From Poseidonibacter parvus (GTDB lineage Bacteria; Campylobacterota; Campylobacteria; Campylobacterales; Arcobacteraceae), in assembly GCF_001956695.1 (NCBI RefSeq), contig NZ_CP019070.1, positions 1,550,001-1,614,000 of the forward strand: a stretch of DNA of 64,000 nucleotides, given 5' to 3'. The notes under the pieces were generated by a model, which was not told the origin of the DNA, did no database searches, and saw only the letters and a program-made list of their open reading frames with translations. This document shows, piece by piece, positions 8,052 through 16,402 of this stretch. Numbering within the stretch: position 1 is the stretch's first letter; each line of letters begins with the position of its first letter. Made by a program: the position numbers and the translations under genes.

Positions 8052-8084
8052 AGTATAAGTACTGAAAATGAAGTATAAATGAAA
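8052..8084 (-). promoter_or_regulatory. autoregulatory box and -10 of the PepSY-TCS operon
   Basis: TGAAAATGAAG (8063-8073) and TATAAATGAAA (8074-8084) repeat the 11-bp phasing seen upstream of eptA, in the same sense relative to the gene. On the minus strand TATACT (8052-8057) follows as a -10. This suggests that the operon is under its own regulator. Confidence 0.6.
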
Positions 8085-8526
8085 ATTACTGTTAAAAAAC
8101 ATTATATTAAGCAGAGGACTTATATGCTTTCTTTTACATTAAAATCTTTTGATAAAAATTAGTTTTATAAACTAGTATTCAGTGATACTAAATTAATGTT
8201 CTTGTTATACACTAAAACTACTTTTATATTTTCCGGCATCTAGTGAAAAACATGTTTTCAGTTTTCGTATATATTTTAAATTTGTAAATGATATTTATTT
8301 TAATATTTAATCAAATAAAATTTATATTTGGAATTGCAAGAAGTTCCACTCTAGGACATGAAAAGATGGCTCATAATAATAAGTTCCACAATCTGTACCT
8401 TTTGCAACTCTCACTCAATAAGTAGCAAAAGATATACTATTATATAATTATAATAACTATTACTTGCTTACACAAAATTTTGGATAATCTTGTTAAGTTA
8501 TGTACTATTTAAATAAAAATAAGGAC
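8085..8526. other. intergenic region of about 440 bp, no gene found
   Basis: No frame has both a ribosome site and a credible protein. There is one hairpin (8399-8431: arms CTTTTGCAACT and AGTAGCAAAAG with one mismatch, 11-bp loop) and two copies of AAGTTCCAC (8341 and 8391 areas). No RNA family was recognised. Confidence 0.5.
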
Positions 8527-10179
8527 CTAATCCTTATCTATTTTATAATTTTCATGAAGTTGTCTTAACTCTAGCTTATTATATTTTAATAGCTTGTCTT
8601 CTTGTAGTTTTTCTTTATATTTATCTATATCAAAATCTCTTAACATATCTAATTTCATAAATTCAACTATTCTTTCATTATAGAAATTTGCTAGTTTGAT
8701 TATAAAGTTAGTATATCCATTTCTAGTATTGTTAATTTCAAGAGAATAGTATTTTAATAGCTCTTTAGATTTTTCTATATAGATAGGAAACTTCTCAATA
8801 AAAGTAATTAAAATTTCTTTTGCAGCTATTTTAAATTTATCTTTATTGACTCCTAAAATATCAGCAAGTCCGTAAAAATCTTCAACTCTAAACTTAACCT
8901 TTTTATGCAAGTATCTACTATTGATAGATAATCCCAGTGCATCACTATTTCCATAATAAACACCAACTGATATAACATCATAAAGAGGAGCAAGAATATT
9001 TTTTTCTCTTCCTATATTTAGCGCACCAATATTTTTTGCATGAAGATCACTATGGTTAATAATACTAGAGTAAAAATAGAATCTCAACGCATCAAACTTT
9101 TCATCTTCACTATATATAACCTCATTTAGTTTAGTAAACAATACTTCACTAGTCGTTTTGTATTTTTGAGTACTTTTAATACCAAGATATTGAGCAAAGT
9201 CTTTTTGATGATATTTATAGTTTTCATATCTGTCATATCTTTTTGTAATATAATGAAATTCTTTTTCTCCTTCTATTAATGCAGTATATGGTACATTGAA
9301 ACCCAATTCATTTTTCGCAAAACTCATAAACAGATGTTCATTAATTGCAATATGAGGATAATACCCTTTATCTCTTTTTTTAAACTGCTCAAAATAACTA
9401 GATAAATCTTCACTATATGGTTTTAATAGATATAAAGCAACTTCATCTTTTGTAACCTCTGCAATCTCTTTGTTTTTAAAATCAATATCAATATCTACCT
9501 TATTCTGATTTCCACTCAGTGCAGAGTGTTCACCTTTTGTTTTAGCTGTTAATATTTCTTTTTCTACATTAAGATTGAATCCATATAAAACATTTGGATA
9601 ATCATTGCTTCCTAGAATTTTATTTTTAATACTATACCAAGAAGGTCTATTTGAATAATCACTTACATATTTACTTTCTTCATAGCTATTTATAAAGTCA
9701 TATGCACCATGGGTATTTTTTAAATGTACTAACAGTTCAGATAAATATTCTGTATTATATTCATTTATTAACTTATCTCTTCTAGCATATTCAGGAATAA
9801 GATTTTCAAACTCGGGAAACAAGTCAGGGCTTTGCACATTTTCTAAAAGGCTAGTAGGTTTCTCTCCTTTATAGTTTTTATCATATGTAAATTCAAAACC
9901 ATTTGCACCAAATTGAAGTACTCCAAACTTAATACCCTCTTTAAATACTGTAATCTCTTTTGCAATATATTCATTAATAATCACTCTAGAGTAAAAAGTA
10001 CCTTTTCCCGAACCAGATTTTTTTGCTAGGCCATGTTTAATTAAGAAGTTAATATTATCTAAAAAAGTTCTTCTAGGAAGTCCAAGTTCTTTTGTAAGTT
10101 CACTAGTTGTTCCCTCTTTTACTTTTTCAAGTATTGCAATAATATTTCTTTGATTTCTTGATAAATCATCAATTTTCAT
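8527..10179 (-). CDS. HipA-family kinase with fused winged-helix domain
   Basis: A 550-aa protein. Residues 1-65 form a winged helix (ILEKVKEGTTSELTKELGL). The HipA kinase core follows: SGNQNKVDID (222-231) for the Gly-rich loop, YLLKP (250-254), INEHLFMSFAK (279-289), ITKRYDRY (311-318), HQKDFAQYLG (324-333), catalytic D378 in NHSDLHAKN, and the metal Asp D401 in LAPLYDVIS. All catalytic motifs look intact. E. coli YjjJ has the same layout, with the antitoxin-like DNA-binding part fused to the kinase. No separate HipB gene is present. The start at 10179 has AAGGAAG; an upstream in-frame ATG (10245) has none. Two operator-like repeats precede it. Confidence 0.85.
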   Translation of the reverse strand: MKIDDLSRNQRNIIAILEKVKEGTTSELTKELGLPRRTFLDNINFLIKHGLAKKSGSGKGTFYSRVIINEYIAKEITVFKEGIKFGVLQFGANGFEFTYDKNYKGEKPTSLLENVQSPDLFPEFENLIPEYARRDKLINEYNTEYLSELLVHLKNTHGAYDFINSYEESKYVSDYSNRPSWYSIKNKILGSNDYPNVLYGFNLNVEKEILTAKTKGEHSALSGNQNKVDIDIDFKNKEIAEVTKDEVALYLLKPYSEDLSSYFEQFKKRDKGYYPHIAINEHLFMSFAKNELGFNVPYTALIEGEKEFHYITKRYDRYENYKYHQKDFAQYLGIKSTQKYKTTSEVLFTKLNEVIYSEDEKFDALRFYFYSSIINHSDLHAKNIGALNIGREKNILAPLYDVISVGVYYGNSDALGLSINSRYLHKKVKFRVEDFYGLADILGVNKDKFKIAAKEILITFIEKFPIYIEKSKELLKYYSLEINNTRNGYTNFIIKLANFYNERIVEFMKLDMLRDFDIDKYKEKLQEDKLLKYNKLELRQLHENYKIDKD

Positions 10180-10193
10180 AATCTTCCTTTCTA

Positions 10194-10210
10194 TGCGATA
10201 CTGTGCGAAA
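10194..10210 (-). promoter_or_regulatory. operator-like repeat, copy 1 (HipA promoter)
   Basis: TGCGATACTGTGCGAAA on the plus strand, 15 bp before the hipA-like start. It matches copy 2 in 16 of 17 positions and contains two TGCG words. It is a candidate binding site for the winged-helix domain of the kinase. Confidence 0.6.
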
Positions 10211-10274
10211 TACCGAATATTTAAGTTTATATTAAATATTATCATAAAAATGGTGATAAATCAATTTTTCTTTG

Positions 10275-10291
10275 TGCGGTACTGTGCGAAA
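10275..10291 (-). promoter_or_regulatory. operator-like repeat, copy 2 (HipA promoter)
   Basis: TGCGGTACTGTGCGAAA, the same orientation as copy 1 and 81 bp from it, just before the stop of the upstream gene. Between the copies lies a short inverted repeat (TTATCA...TGATAA, about 10240-10260). GC-rich words like these stand out in this region. Confidence 0.6.
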
Positions 10292-10328
10292 AGTGTAATT
10301 TTTAAATTTAAATTAATATTTACCTAAA

Positions 10329-11009
10329 CTAACTCCAAAAATCTTGTACATTCTCTTTTTGAAACTTATATCCTAAAACATCACAAAGAATATCTGAAGA
10401 ATAAGAATTGTTTTTATCTATTATATTACTAAAAGATGGTTCTTTAAAATTGAACTTTTTACTATTTTGAGTAAATATTTCTTTTTTTGTTGATTGAATT
10501 GGTGCTACAACATTAAATATCTTATTTCTAACATTTTTATCAATAATAATTTCAATAACACCTATAACATCATCACGATGTACATAATTTGTAGTAGAAT
10601 CGTTAGTCATTTTGCCAGCAGTATTTTCTCCCGCAATTCTATCATATCCCATAAGTTCACCAAGTCTTAAAATTACTGTGTTTTCATCTTTTATTTTTGC
10701 TAATTCTTCAGCATCTGCAATTAGTTTATCATTATCATAAAAAGAAAGAGAACTTAAAAGTATCATTTGTGTATTAATAGCTTCATTTAAAGAAACAGAA
10801 AAATATACATCTTCTATAACATCTAAGTATTCATCTGAAGGTGGCACAGCAATAATCAAAGCATCACAATTATAAAAGCCTACTAAAGAGTCCATATTAA
10901 TATCACGACATAGACAATTTACTTCATGTCCTTGTTCTTCCATTTTTGTTTTAAGAGCATTTCCTACCCATCCACAACCTAAAATAGCTATCTTTTTTTT
11001 CTTACTCAT
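10329..11009 (-). CDS. NAD(P)-binding SDR-like protein, YeeZ type
   Basis: A 226-aa protein with a Rossmann motif at the N-terminus (IAILGCGWVGNAL, residues 8-20) and a layout like YeeZ and other atypical short-chain dehydrogenases or nucleotide-sugar epimerases (AVPPS, LLSSLSFYD, ILRLGELMG). The YxxxK active pair of classical SDRs is not evident. It overlaps the preceding membrane-protein gene by eight bases and is the last gene of the hydrogenase transcription run. No substrate can be assigned, and a link to hydrogenase work is only positional. Confidence 0.65.
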   Translation of the reverse strand: MSKKKKIAILGCGWVGNALKTKMEEQGHEVNCLCRDINMDSLVGFYNCDALIIAVPPSDEYLDVIEDVYFSVSLNEAINTQMILLSSLSFYDNDKLIADAEELAKIKDENTVILRLGELMGYDRIAGENTAGKMTNDSTTNYVHRDDVIGVIEIIIDKNVRNKIFNVVAPIQSTKKEIFTQNSKKFNFKEPSFSNIIDKNNSYSSDILCDVLGYKFQKENVQDFWS

Positions 11010-11523
11010 CTTTTTCCTTTTTGTTTCTTTTTAAATTATATATTTTTTTATAAATTTCTTTGCTTGTAGCGTAAATATAGTGTTTCTCTTTACTTAATGT
11101 AAATTTAGTAGTAAAAGTAGCTATAGGTAATGAACGTAGAGGTAATACAGATTCTTTAACACTTACTTCATAAGATAAATCAATATTTTGATAAACATAA
11201 AAAGATTTATCTTCAAACATATAACTTTCAATATATCTGCTTTTACTATATCCAATACCAATCATAATAATTGAAGCACTACCTATATAACTTAAGAAAA
11301 ATAGAGTGTATCCTGTAGTTTTCCAAAGTGCTTTTTTTGTTTGATTATCATAAATATTACAAATTATTTTATATGCAAAAAATATTGATAATAAATATAA
11401 AAAGATAATACTAATATTAACAATACTTATAAGAATAAATGACGGAATCCATTCTATAATATTTAGTATAAAGCTTAAAACTAAACAAAATGTTACTTGT
11501 ATAAAACTTTTTAAATAACTCAT
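11002..11523 (-). CDS. four-helix membrane protein, unknown
   Basis: A 173-aa protein with four hydrophobic helices (about 5-22, 28-54, 70-90 and a short C-terminal amphipathic part) and a basic C-terminus (NLKRNKKEKDE). It begins one base inside the stop of hypF and ends inside the next gene, so translation is coupled. I do not recognise the family. Confidence 0.5.
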   Translation of the reverse strand: MSYLKSFIQVTFCLVLSFILNIIEWIPSFILISIVNISIIFLYLLSIFFAYKIICNIYDNQTKKALWKTTGYTLFFLSYIGSASIIMIGIGYSKSRYIESYMFEDKSFYVYQNIDLSYEVSVKESVLPLRSLPIATFTTKFTLSKEKHYIYATSKEIYKKIYNLKRNKKEKDE

Positions 11524-13763
11524 TAGTTTTTATATCCTGATGTATTAATTGTAGACATAACTTGGCCTAAAGCAATTCCACCATCATTAGGAGGAATCAT
11601 GTTAGAAATTATAGCCTTTGGAAATCTATCTAAAACTAAACTTAAAAGCACTCTATTTTGGAAAACTCCGCCACTTAAAACTAGAGGTAAATCATAAGGC
11701 TCATATACTTTAACTATTACTTCAACTAAAGTATAAAAAAACTTACTTACAGCAGTTGAAATATCTTTTTCTTTTAACAGTAAAGGAAGAATAGGAAGTA
11801 TATCTATTTTTCCATTTTCATAATTAAAAGGATAGTATCCTGTAACTGAACTATCAAATAATTCTTCTAGTAACATTCCACTTTCACCCTCAAAACTCAT
11901 AACTTGGCAAATACCAAGTAAGGATGCAACTGCATCAAATAATCTTCCTACTGAAGAACTTAATGGTGAATTTAATCCTTTTTCCCATGCTACATAATAA
12001 GCTTTAAGTTCTACAGATGAGAATGCTCTAGTAGTAGGATTATCCAACTCAAAAACATCTTTTCCATAAAGACTAAAAAGTACTGAAAGAGCAACTCGTT
12101 TTGGTTCTTTAATAGCTTTTGTTCCACCTAAAAGCTTAAAGTATTCTAGTGAAGCTATTCTTTTGTAGTCATCAAAATCACATACTAAAAACTCACCACC
12201 CCAAAGCATACCATCATCACCATAACCAGTACCATCAAAGGCAACTCCAAATACTTTTTCTTTTATCTTTTTTTCTGCCATAACAGATAAGATATGTGCA
12301 TAGTGATGTTGAACTTCTTTACCTATAATTTTCTTATTATTGCTTATTATTTTATTTGCTATCTTAGTTGATTCATAATTAGGGTGCTTATCGTAAGCAA
12401 TAATATCTGCTTTAAAATCATATATTCTCTCTAATGTTTCGATATTTTTTTCATAGTATTCAACAGATGAAATACTAGATAAATCTCCAATATGAGGAGA
12501 TAAAATCACTTGATTATTAAAACCAATAGCTATTGTATTTTTCTGATTAGCTCCAAGAGCTAAAACATTACTCTTTAATGCAAAAGGTAATGTAACTCTC
12601 ATAGGAGCATATCCTCTAGCTCTTCTAATAACAATTGTTTGTTCTTTTACTACCATAACTACAGAATCATCACAACCATTAACAATATCTCTATTATGGT
12701 CTAAAATATAATCATATACTCCATGTAATTTTTCTAAAGTTTCTAAGCTTGTACAAATTGGTTCATTACTTATATTAGCAGAAGTGAATACTAAAGGACG
12801 GTTAATATTATCTATCAAAAGTAAATGAAGAGGAGTATAAGGTAATAAAAGACCAATATAAGAAATATTAGGTGAAATAACACTTGAATGTTTTTGTTTC
12901 ATTTTAACAATCACAATAGGTCTTTCTTTTGAAAGTAAAAGATTCTCTTCATCCTTAGAAATAACTGCAAGTTCTCTAGCCATTTCCATATTACGAACCA
13001 TTACAGCAAAAGGTTTTGTTTCTCTTTTTTTTCTATTACGTAATTTTATTATTGTACTTTCATTTGTTGCATCACAAACTAGATGATAACCCCCTACTCC
13101 TTTAAGAGCAAGAATATTACCTTCTTTTAATAATGAAACAGTTTTATCTACTTCATTTGTTTTTATATCTATTCTTTTTGCAACCTTATCTAGTAACTCT
13201 AGTTTTGGTCCACAATCATTACATCCAATAGGTTGAGCATGATAGCGTCTATCAAAAGGGTTATTATATTCTGTTTCACAAGTCTTACACATCTTAAACA
13301 TTTTCATTGATGTTTTGTTTCTATCATAAGGTAAATTATGAATTATAGAGTATCTTACCCCACAATGAGTACAGTTTATAAAAGGATATTGATAACGACG
13401 ATTATTAATATCTAAAAGTTCTTTTTCACATTCTTTACAAACACTTACATCAGAAGGAATATTAACAACAACATCACCTTTACTTTGAGTTTTGATAATT
13501 TCAAAACTATCAAAAGCTTTATAATTAATCTTTTTGTGTTCGATAGTTTCAATAGAAGCTAAAGGTGGATATTCGAACTCAATCGCTGTTAAAAACTGTT
13601 TTAAAGTAATGGTATCACTATTAATAATTATTTCAACACCACCACTATTATTACTAACTGTACCAGTTAGTATGTATCTTTGAGCAAGTGAGTAAACAAA
13701 AGGACGGAACCCTACACCTTGCACAGTACCAGTGATATTTATTTTATAAGTACAAAGCTCCAT
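11523..13763 (-). CDS. hypF: carbamoyltransferase HypF, [NiFe]-hydrogenase maturation
   Basis: A 746-aa enzyme that makes the carbamoyl group later turned into the cyanide ligands of the NiFe site, working with HypE. Domains in order: acylphosphatase (GTVQGVGFRPFVY, residues about 1-85), two C4 zinc fingers (CKECEKE...CTHCG and CKTCETE...CNDCG, about 105-185), YrdC/Sua5 (KGVGGYHLVCDA and KKRETKPFAVM, about 200-380), and a Kae1-like C-terminal domain with the metal motif VQHHYAHILS and FDGTGYGDDGMLWGGE. Everything is intact. ATG 13763 is preferred because AAGGAG lies ten bases before it; ATG 13772 sits one base from that site. It overlaps the end of hydE. Confidence 0.95.
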   Translation of the reverse strand: MELCTYKINITGTVQGVGFRPFVYSLAQRYILTGTVSNNSGGVEIIINSDTITLKQFLTAIEFEYPPLASIETIEHKKINYKAFDSFEIIKTQSKGDVVVNIPSDVSVCKECEKELLDINNRRYQYPFINCTHCGVRYSIIHNLPYDRNKTSMKMFKMCKTCETEYNNPFDRRYHAQPIGCNDCGPKLELLDKVAKRIDIKTNEVDKTVSLLKEGNILALKGVGGYHLVCDATNESTIIKLRNRKKRETKPFAVMVRNMEMARELAVISKDEENLLLSKERPIVIVKMKQKHSSVISPNISYIGLLLPYTPLHLLLIDNINRPLVFTSANISNEPICTSLETLEKLHGVYDYILDHNRDIVNGCDDSVVMVVKEQTIVIRRARGYAPMRVTLPFALKSNVLALGANQKNTIAIGFNNQVILSPHIGDLSSISSVEYYEKNIETLERIYDFKADIIAYDKHPNYESTKIANKIISNNKKIIGKEVQHHYAHILSVMAEKKIKEKVFGVAFDGTGYGDDGMLWGGEFLVCDFDDYKRIASLEYFKLLGGTKAIKEPKRVALSVLFSLYGKDVFELDNPTTRAFSSVELKAYYVAWEKGLNSPLSSSVGRLFDAVASLLGICQVMSFEGESGMLLEELFDSSVTGYYPFNYENGKIDILPILPLLLKEKDISTAVSKFFYTLVEVIVKVYEPYDLPLVLSGGVFQNRVLLSLVLDRFPKAIISNMIPPNDGGIALGQVMSTINTSGYKN

Positions 13764-15762
13764 ATACCGCATTCTCCTTACCTATAGGAAAGTTCTTATT
13801 CATTAGAGGTTTTTTAGCCCCAAGTGTTTTTTGAATACTAGCATAAAGTGATTGATTTGCAAAAGTTTCACCACTAAGAACTACTATATTACTTCCTACT
13901 TTGTCACAAAGTTGAGGAACAAGTTCTCCTATATAATCACCAAAAGATTCATAAATACTATAACAAATATAATTATTCTCTACATCTCCTAATTGATAAG
14001 ACATGATACTTGTTAAAAATGCGTAATTATCAAAACGATTATCTTTGATTTTAGTATCTATTTGTAATCCACCTTTTCCTAAAAAACTAAGAGATTCAGA
14101 GGAAATACCTTCAAAACTCTCATTTTCAAGTCCAAGAGTAATAGCTGTAACTTCAAAAACATCCATATCTCCTTCTAAGTTATCTAAACGATCCCATATT
14201 TTAGGATATGCTTTTTTATAATTATTAACTAATCTATCAGAACCGTCTCTAAGTGTTCTAATCTTTTCCCACAAGTTATCGGATTCAAAAGGTATTGCTG
14301 GTACTGCATTTATAACTTTTTTTCCATTGTAATATAAAAAATTCAAGCTTCCATCAAAATGAACACCAATAGCTTTTTCTCCAACTTTTTCATATTCTGC
14401 AAGTACTGATAGCATCGACGCTTCATATTGTTCAAATTTATTCTGATTATTTTCTTCATTTCCAAAATTCTTTTGAGCATCTAGTACATATAGTTCTGAT
14501 GTATATACAGAATCAAATACACTAAATGAATCTATAATACTTTCTTCTTCTAAAGGAACGCAAGCTAAATCATGTGCTACAGTAACCCTAGCTTTTTCAT
14601 TTTTTGCTATTGTAGGGTAAATAATACGTTCACCTGAAATAAAAAATTTTGCATCTTGATTAATAAAAAGTTTTGTATCTTTTTGTGTATTTATAGGCAT
14701 ATCAAAATCAACTAAGAAATCAGCTTCTTCATCACTACTACATTCTATATAAGCCATATACTCTAAACCATGTTTCACAGCTTCTGCTGCTAAAAGCATT
14801 GTCATACCATCATCTGGATATTTAACCAAAGCAGATGAACCATAAAATTTCTTTATTTCATCACTTTTTGTTGCAACTCTTAAAAGTGGACGTTCAATAC
14901 TAAGTAAAGCATTAAACTCTTGTTCAACAAGCATTAGATGCTTATTAAAACCTGCAGAATTTGCCATAAGTAATGTTGATAAGGCAACGTTATTTTCAAT
15001 ATGTTTTGTTGAAGTATTTTGAGGCTTAGATAGACCTATATCAACTTTATTTGTTGTAAATTTTATTTTATCTATTGAACTAGCATTTGGTTTTGGATAA
15101 AAAAACTTTCTATATCCATGTATTGTTTTCATTAAAACAGTTTTACCTGTGCTAATTGCACCTGCACTTACTTTAAAAAGATTGTGGTAATCTCCTTTAT
15201 TAAGAGCCATATGTTCTGTTTCTTGATTAAGCATTCTTAAGCCTATACCACATTCTATACATGAAATCAGGGGATAGTCTTTACGTAAAAAATTAGTTTC
15301 TCTTTCTTTTTCACACTCTGAACAAGGTACTAAAAATTTCATTGTTGTATTTGCACGAATATAAGGATACTTAGTCAAAAAAGGATGTTGTGAACCGCAG
15401 CTATTACATGAAGTAAAAGGATAATAAAAACGACGAGAGCTTACATCAAACATTTCTTTTTGACAACTAGGACAAGGTGCTATATTTACAGGAAGATTTG
15501 ACTGTTCTACTGCAACTAAAGATGGTTTTTCTTCACTAAAATAGTGATTAGCATTTCCTAAAAATAAAGAAGCAGGTAATAAATCTTCCATATTTAATAA
15601 AAAACTTTCTAATTTTTCGTCATCTTGATTAAAAATCATAACTATCTTATCTTTTGTTTGAACTATTTCTACTTCAATTTCTGTTTTATTCGCATATCCA
15701 CGTATTAGTTTTGATATATAGTTCTTGTTTGAGCTAAATGTTATCTCAAAGATAAAATACAT
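13744..15762 (-). CDS. hydE: HydE, HypF-like protein without the catalytic histidines
   Basis: A 672-aa relative of HypF. Both zinc fingers are kept (C97/C100 with C119/C122, C147/C150 with C168/C171), as are a YrdC-like middle and a Kae1-like C-terminal part (GVHFDGSLNFLYYNG, VVLSGETFANQSL). Where HypF has HHxxH, this protein reads EQYEASMLSVLAEY, so the metal-binding histidines are gone; the DGTGYG loop is also changed and the N-terminal acylphosphatase signature is absent. It is probably not an active carbamoyltransferase. Position after hydD matches hydE of Helicobacter and Wolinella, which is reported as needed for hydrogenase activity in H. pylori. A scaffold or maturation role is inferred. 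Confidence 0.75.
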   Translation of the reverse strand: MYFIFEITFSSNKNYISKLIRGYANKTEIEVEIVQTKDKIVMIFNQDDEKLESFLLNMEDLLPASLFLGNANHYFSEEKPSLVAVEQSNLPVNIAPCPSCQKEMFDVSSRRFYYPFTSCNSCGSQHPFLTKYPYIRANTTMKFLVPCSECEKERETNFLRKDYPLISCIECGIGLRMLNQETEHMALNKGDYHNLFKVSAGAISTGKTVLMKTIHGYRKFFYPKPNASSIDKIKFTTNKVDIGLSKPQNTSTKHIENNVALSTLLMANSAGFNKHLMLVEQEFNALLSIERPLLRVATKSDEIKKFYGSSALVKYPDDGMTMLLAAEAVKHGLEYMAYIECSSDEEADFLVDFDMPINTQKDTKLFINQDAKFFISGERIIYPTIAKNEKARVTVAHDLACVPLEEESIIDSFSVFDSVYTSELYVLDAQKNFGNEENNQNKFEQYEASMLSVLAEYEKVGEKAIGVHFDGSLNFLYYNGKKVINAVPAIPFESDNLWEKIRTLRDGSDRLVNNYKKAYPKIWDRLDNLEGDMDVFEVTAITLGLENESFEGISSESLSFLGKGGLQIDTKIKDNRFDNYAFLTSIMSYQLGDVENNYICYSIYESFGDYIGELVPQLCDKVGSNIVVLSGETFANQSLYASIQKTLGAKKPLMNKNFPIGKENAVYGALYL

Positions 15763-15795
15763 TACTTTTCCTGATTTTAAATTTTTATTTACTAA

Positions 15796-15821
15796 ACAGA
15801 TAGATTAAAAGATCTACCTGT
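15796..15821 (-). other. hairpin between hydD and hydE
   Basis: Arms ACAGATAGAT and ATCTACCTGT pair over ten positions with one mismatch in the 62-bp hydD-hydE gap. There is no T-run beyond it, so mRNA processing or stabilisation fits better than termination. Confidence 0.35.
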
Positions 15822-15824
15822 GTA

Positions 15825-16400
15825 CTAAATAAGTTTTGACATATCTGTAAAATCCGCAATTTTAGGATTTGCATAGGCTTCAATTATATTTTCAAAGCTT
15901 ACTTCATCAGATTTTTTTCTTGTAAGTTCAATACCAGATTCTTTTAATTCATAAAGCGTTTCATCAACAAGTGAAGGCATATGCTCTAATGCCTCTGGTG
16001 TCATAGCATTTTTAACATCTATAATATCATGAGGAACCATGGTTATAAGTTGTACTTCACCCATATCTTCATGAAAAGAACATATTTCTATCATCATTGT
16101 TATTTCTACTTCATTTGCAGTTCTTCTTGTAGATGTTGAATTCGCCATTACCTGCTCAGAATTTTCTGAACTTATAGTACCAACAGGACCTATTTTAGAT
16201 CCTGTTCCAACAACAATAACTTTATCATATTCTTGATAATAAGTCATCAAAGTAAACCCTAATGTACCACCCTCTACAATAGTTAGTTTAGGATGTTCTT
16301 CATAGTTTTCTTCGATATACTTTACTAAATATGCACCTAAACCTTCATCATGAAACATAATGTTTCCAATGCCAATAAGTGCTATTCTTTCATGGTTCAA
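15825..16400 (-). CDS. hydD: HydD, hydrogenase maturation endopeptidase homologue (M52)
   Basis: A 191-aa member of the HybD/HycI family that normally removes the C-terminal tail of the large subunit. The N-terminal GIGNIMFHDEGLG holds the first nickel-probe ligand, E19. The Asp expected in the second motif is Gly (IVVGTGSKIGPVGT, G65) and the His expected in the third is Asn (RTANEVEI, N96), by alignment with E. coli HybD from memory. Two of three ligands therefore seem lost, although hydB does carry a tail needing cleavage. It is longer than HybD by about 25 residues at the C-terminus. It starts two bases from the hydC stop. Confidence 0.75.
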   Translation of the reverse strand: MNHERIALIGIGNIMFHDEGLGAYLVKYIEENYEEHPKLTIVEGGTLGFTLMTYYQEYDKVIVVGTGSKIGPVGTISSENSEQVMANSTSTRRTANEVEITMMIEICSFHEDMGEVQLITMVPHDIIDVKNAMTPEALEHMPSLVDETLYELKESGIELTRKKSDEVSFENIIEAYANPKIADFTDMSKLI

Positions 16401-16402
16401 AT

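Noticed and set aside
8385-8435. Integron attC-like or tRNA-like structure in the gap before the HipA gene
   Set aside because: Only a single imperfect 11-bp hairpin; no integrase, cassette or anticodon arm was seen.
10240-10260. Fur box upstream of the HipA gene
   Set aside because: TTATCA...TGATAA pairs, but spacing and flanks do not match the 19-bp Fur pattern, and the gene has no iron link.
13763-13772. ATG 13772 as the start of hypF
   Set aside because: It is one base from the AAGGAG site; ATG 13763 has correct spacing and begins directly before the acylphosphatase domain.
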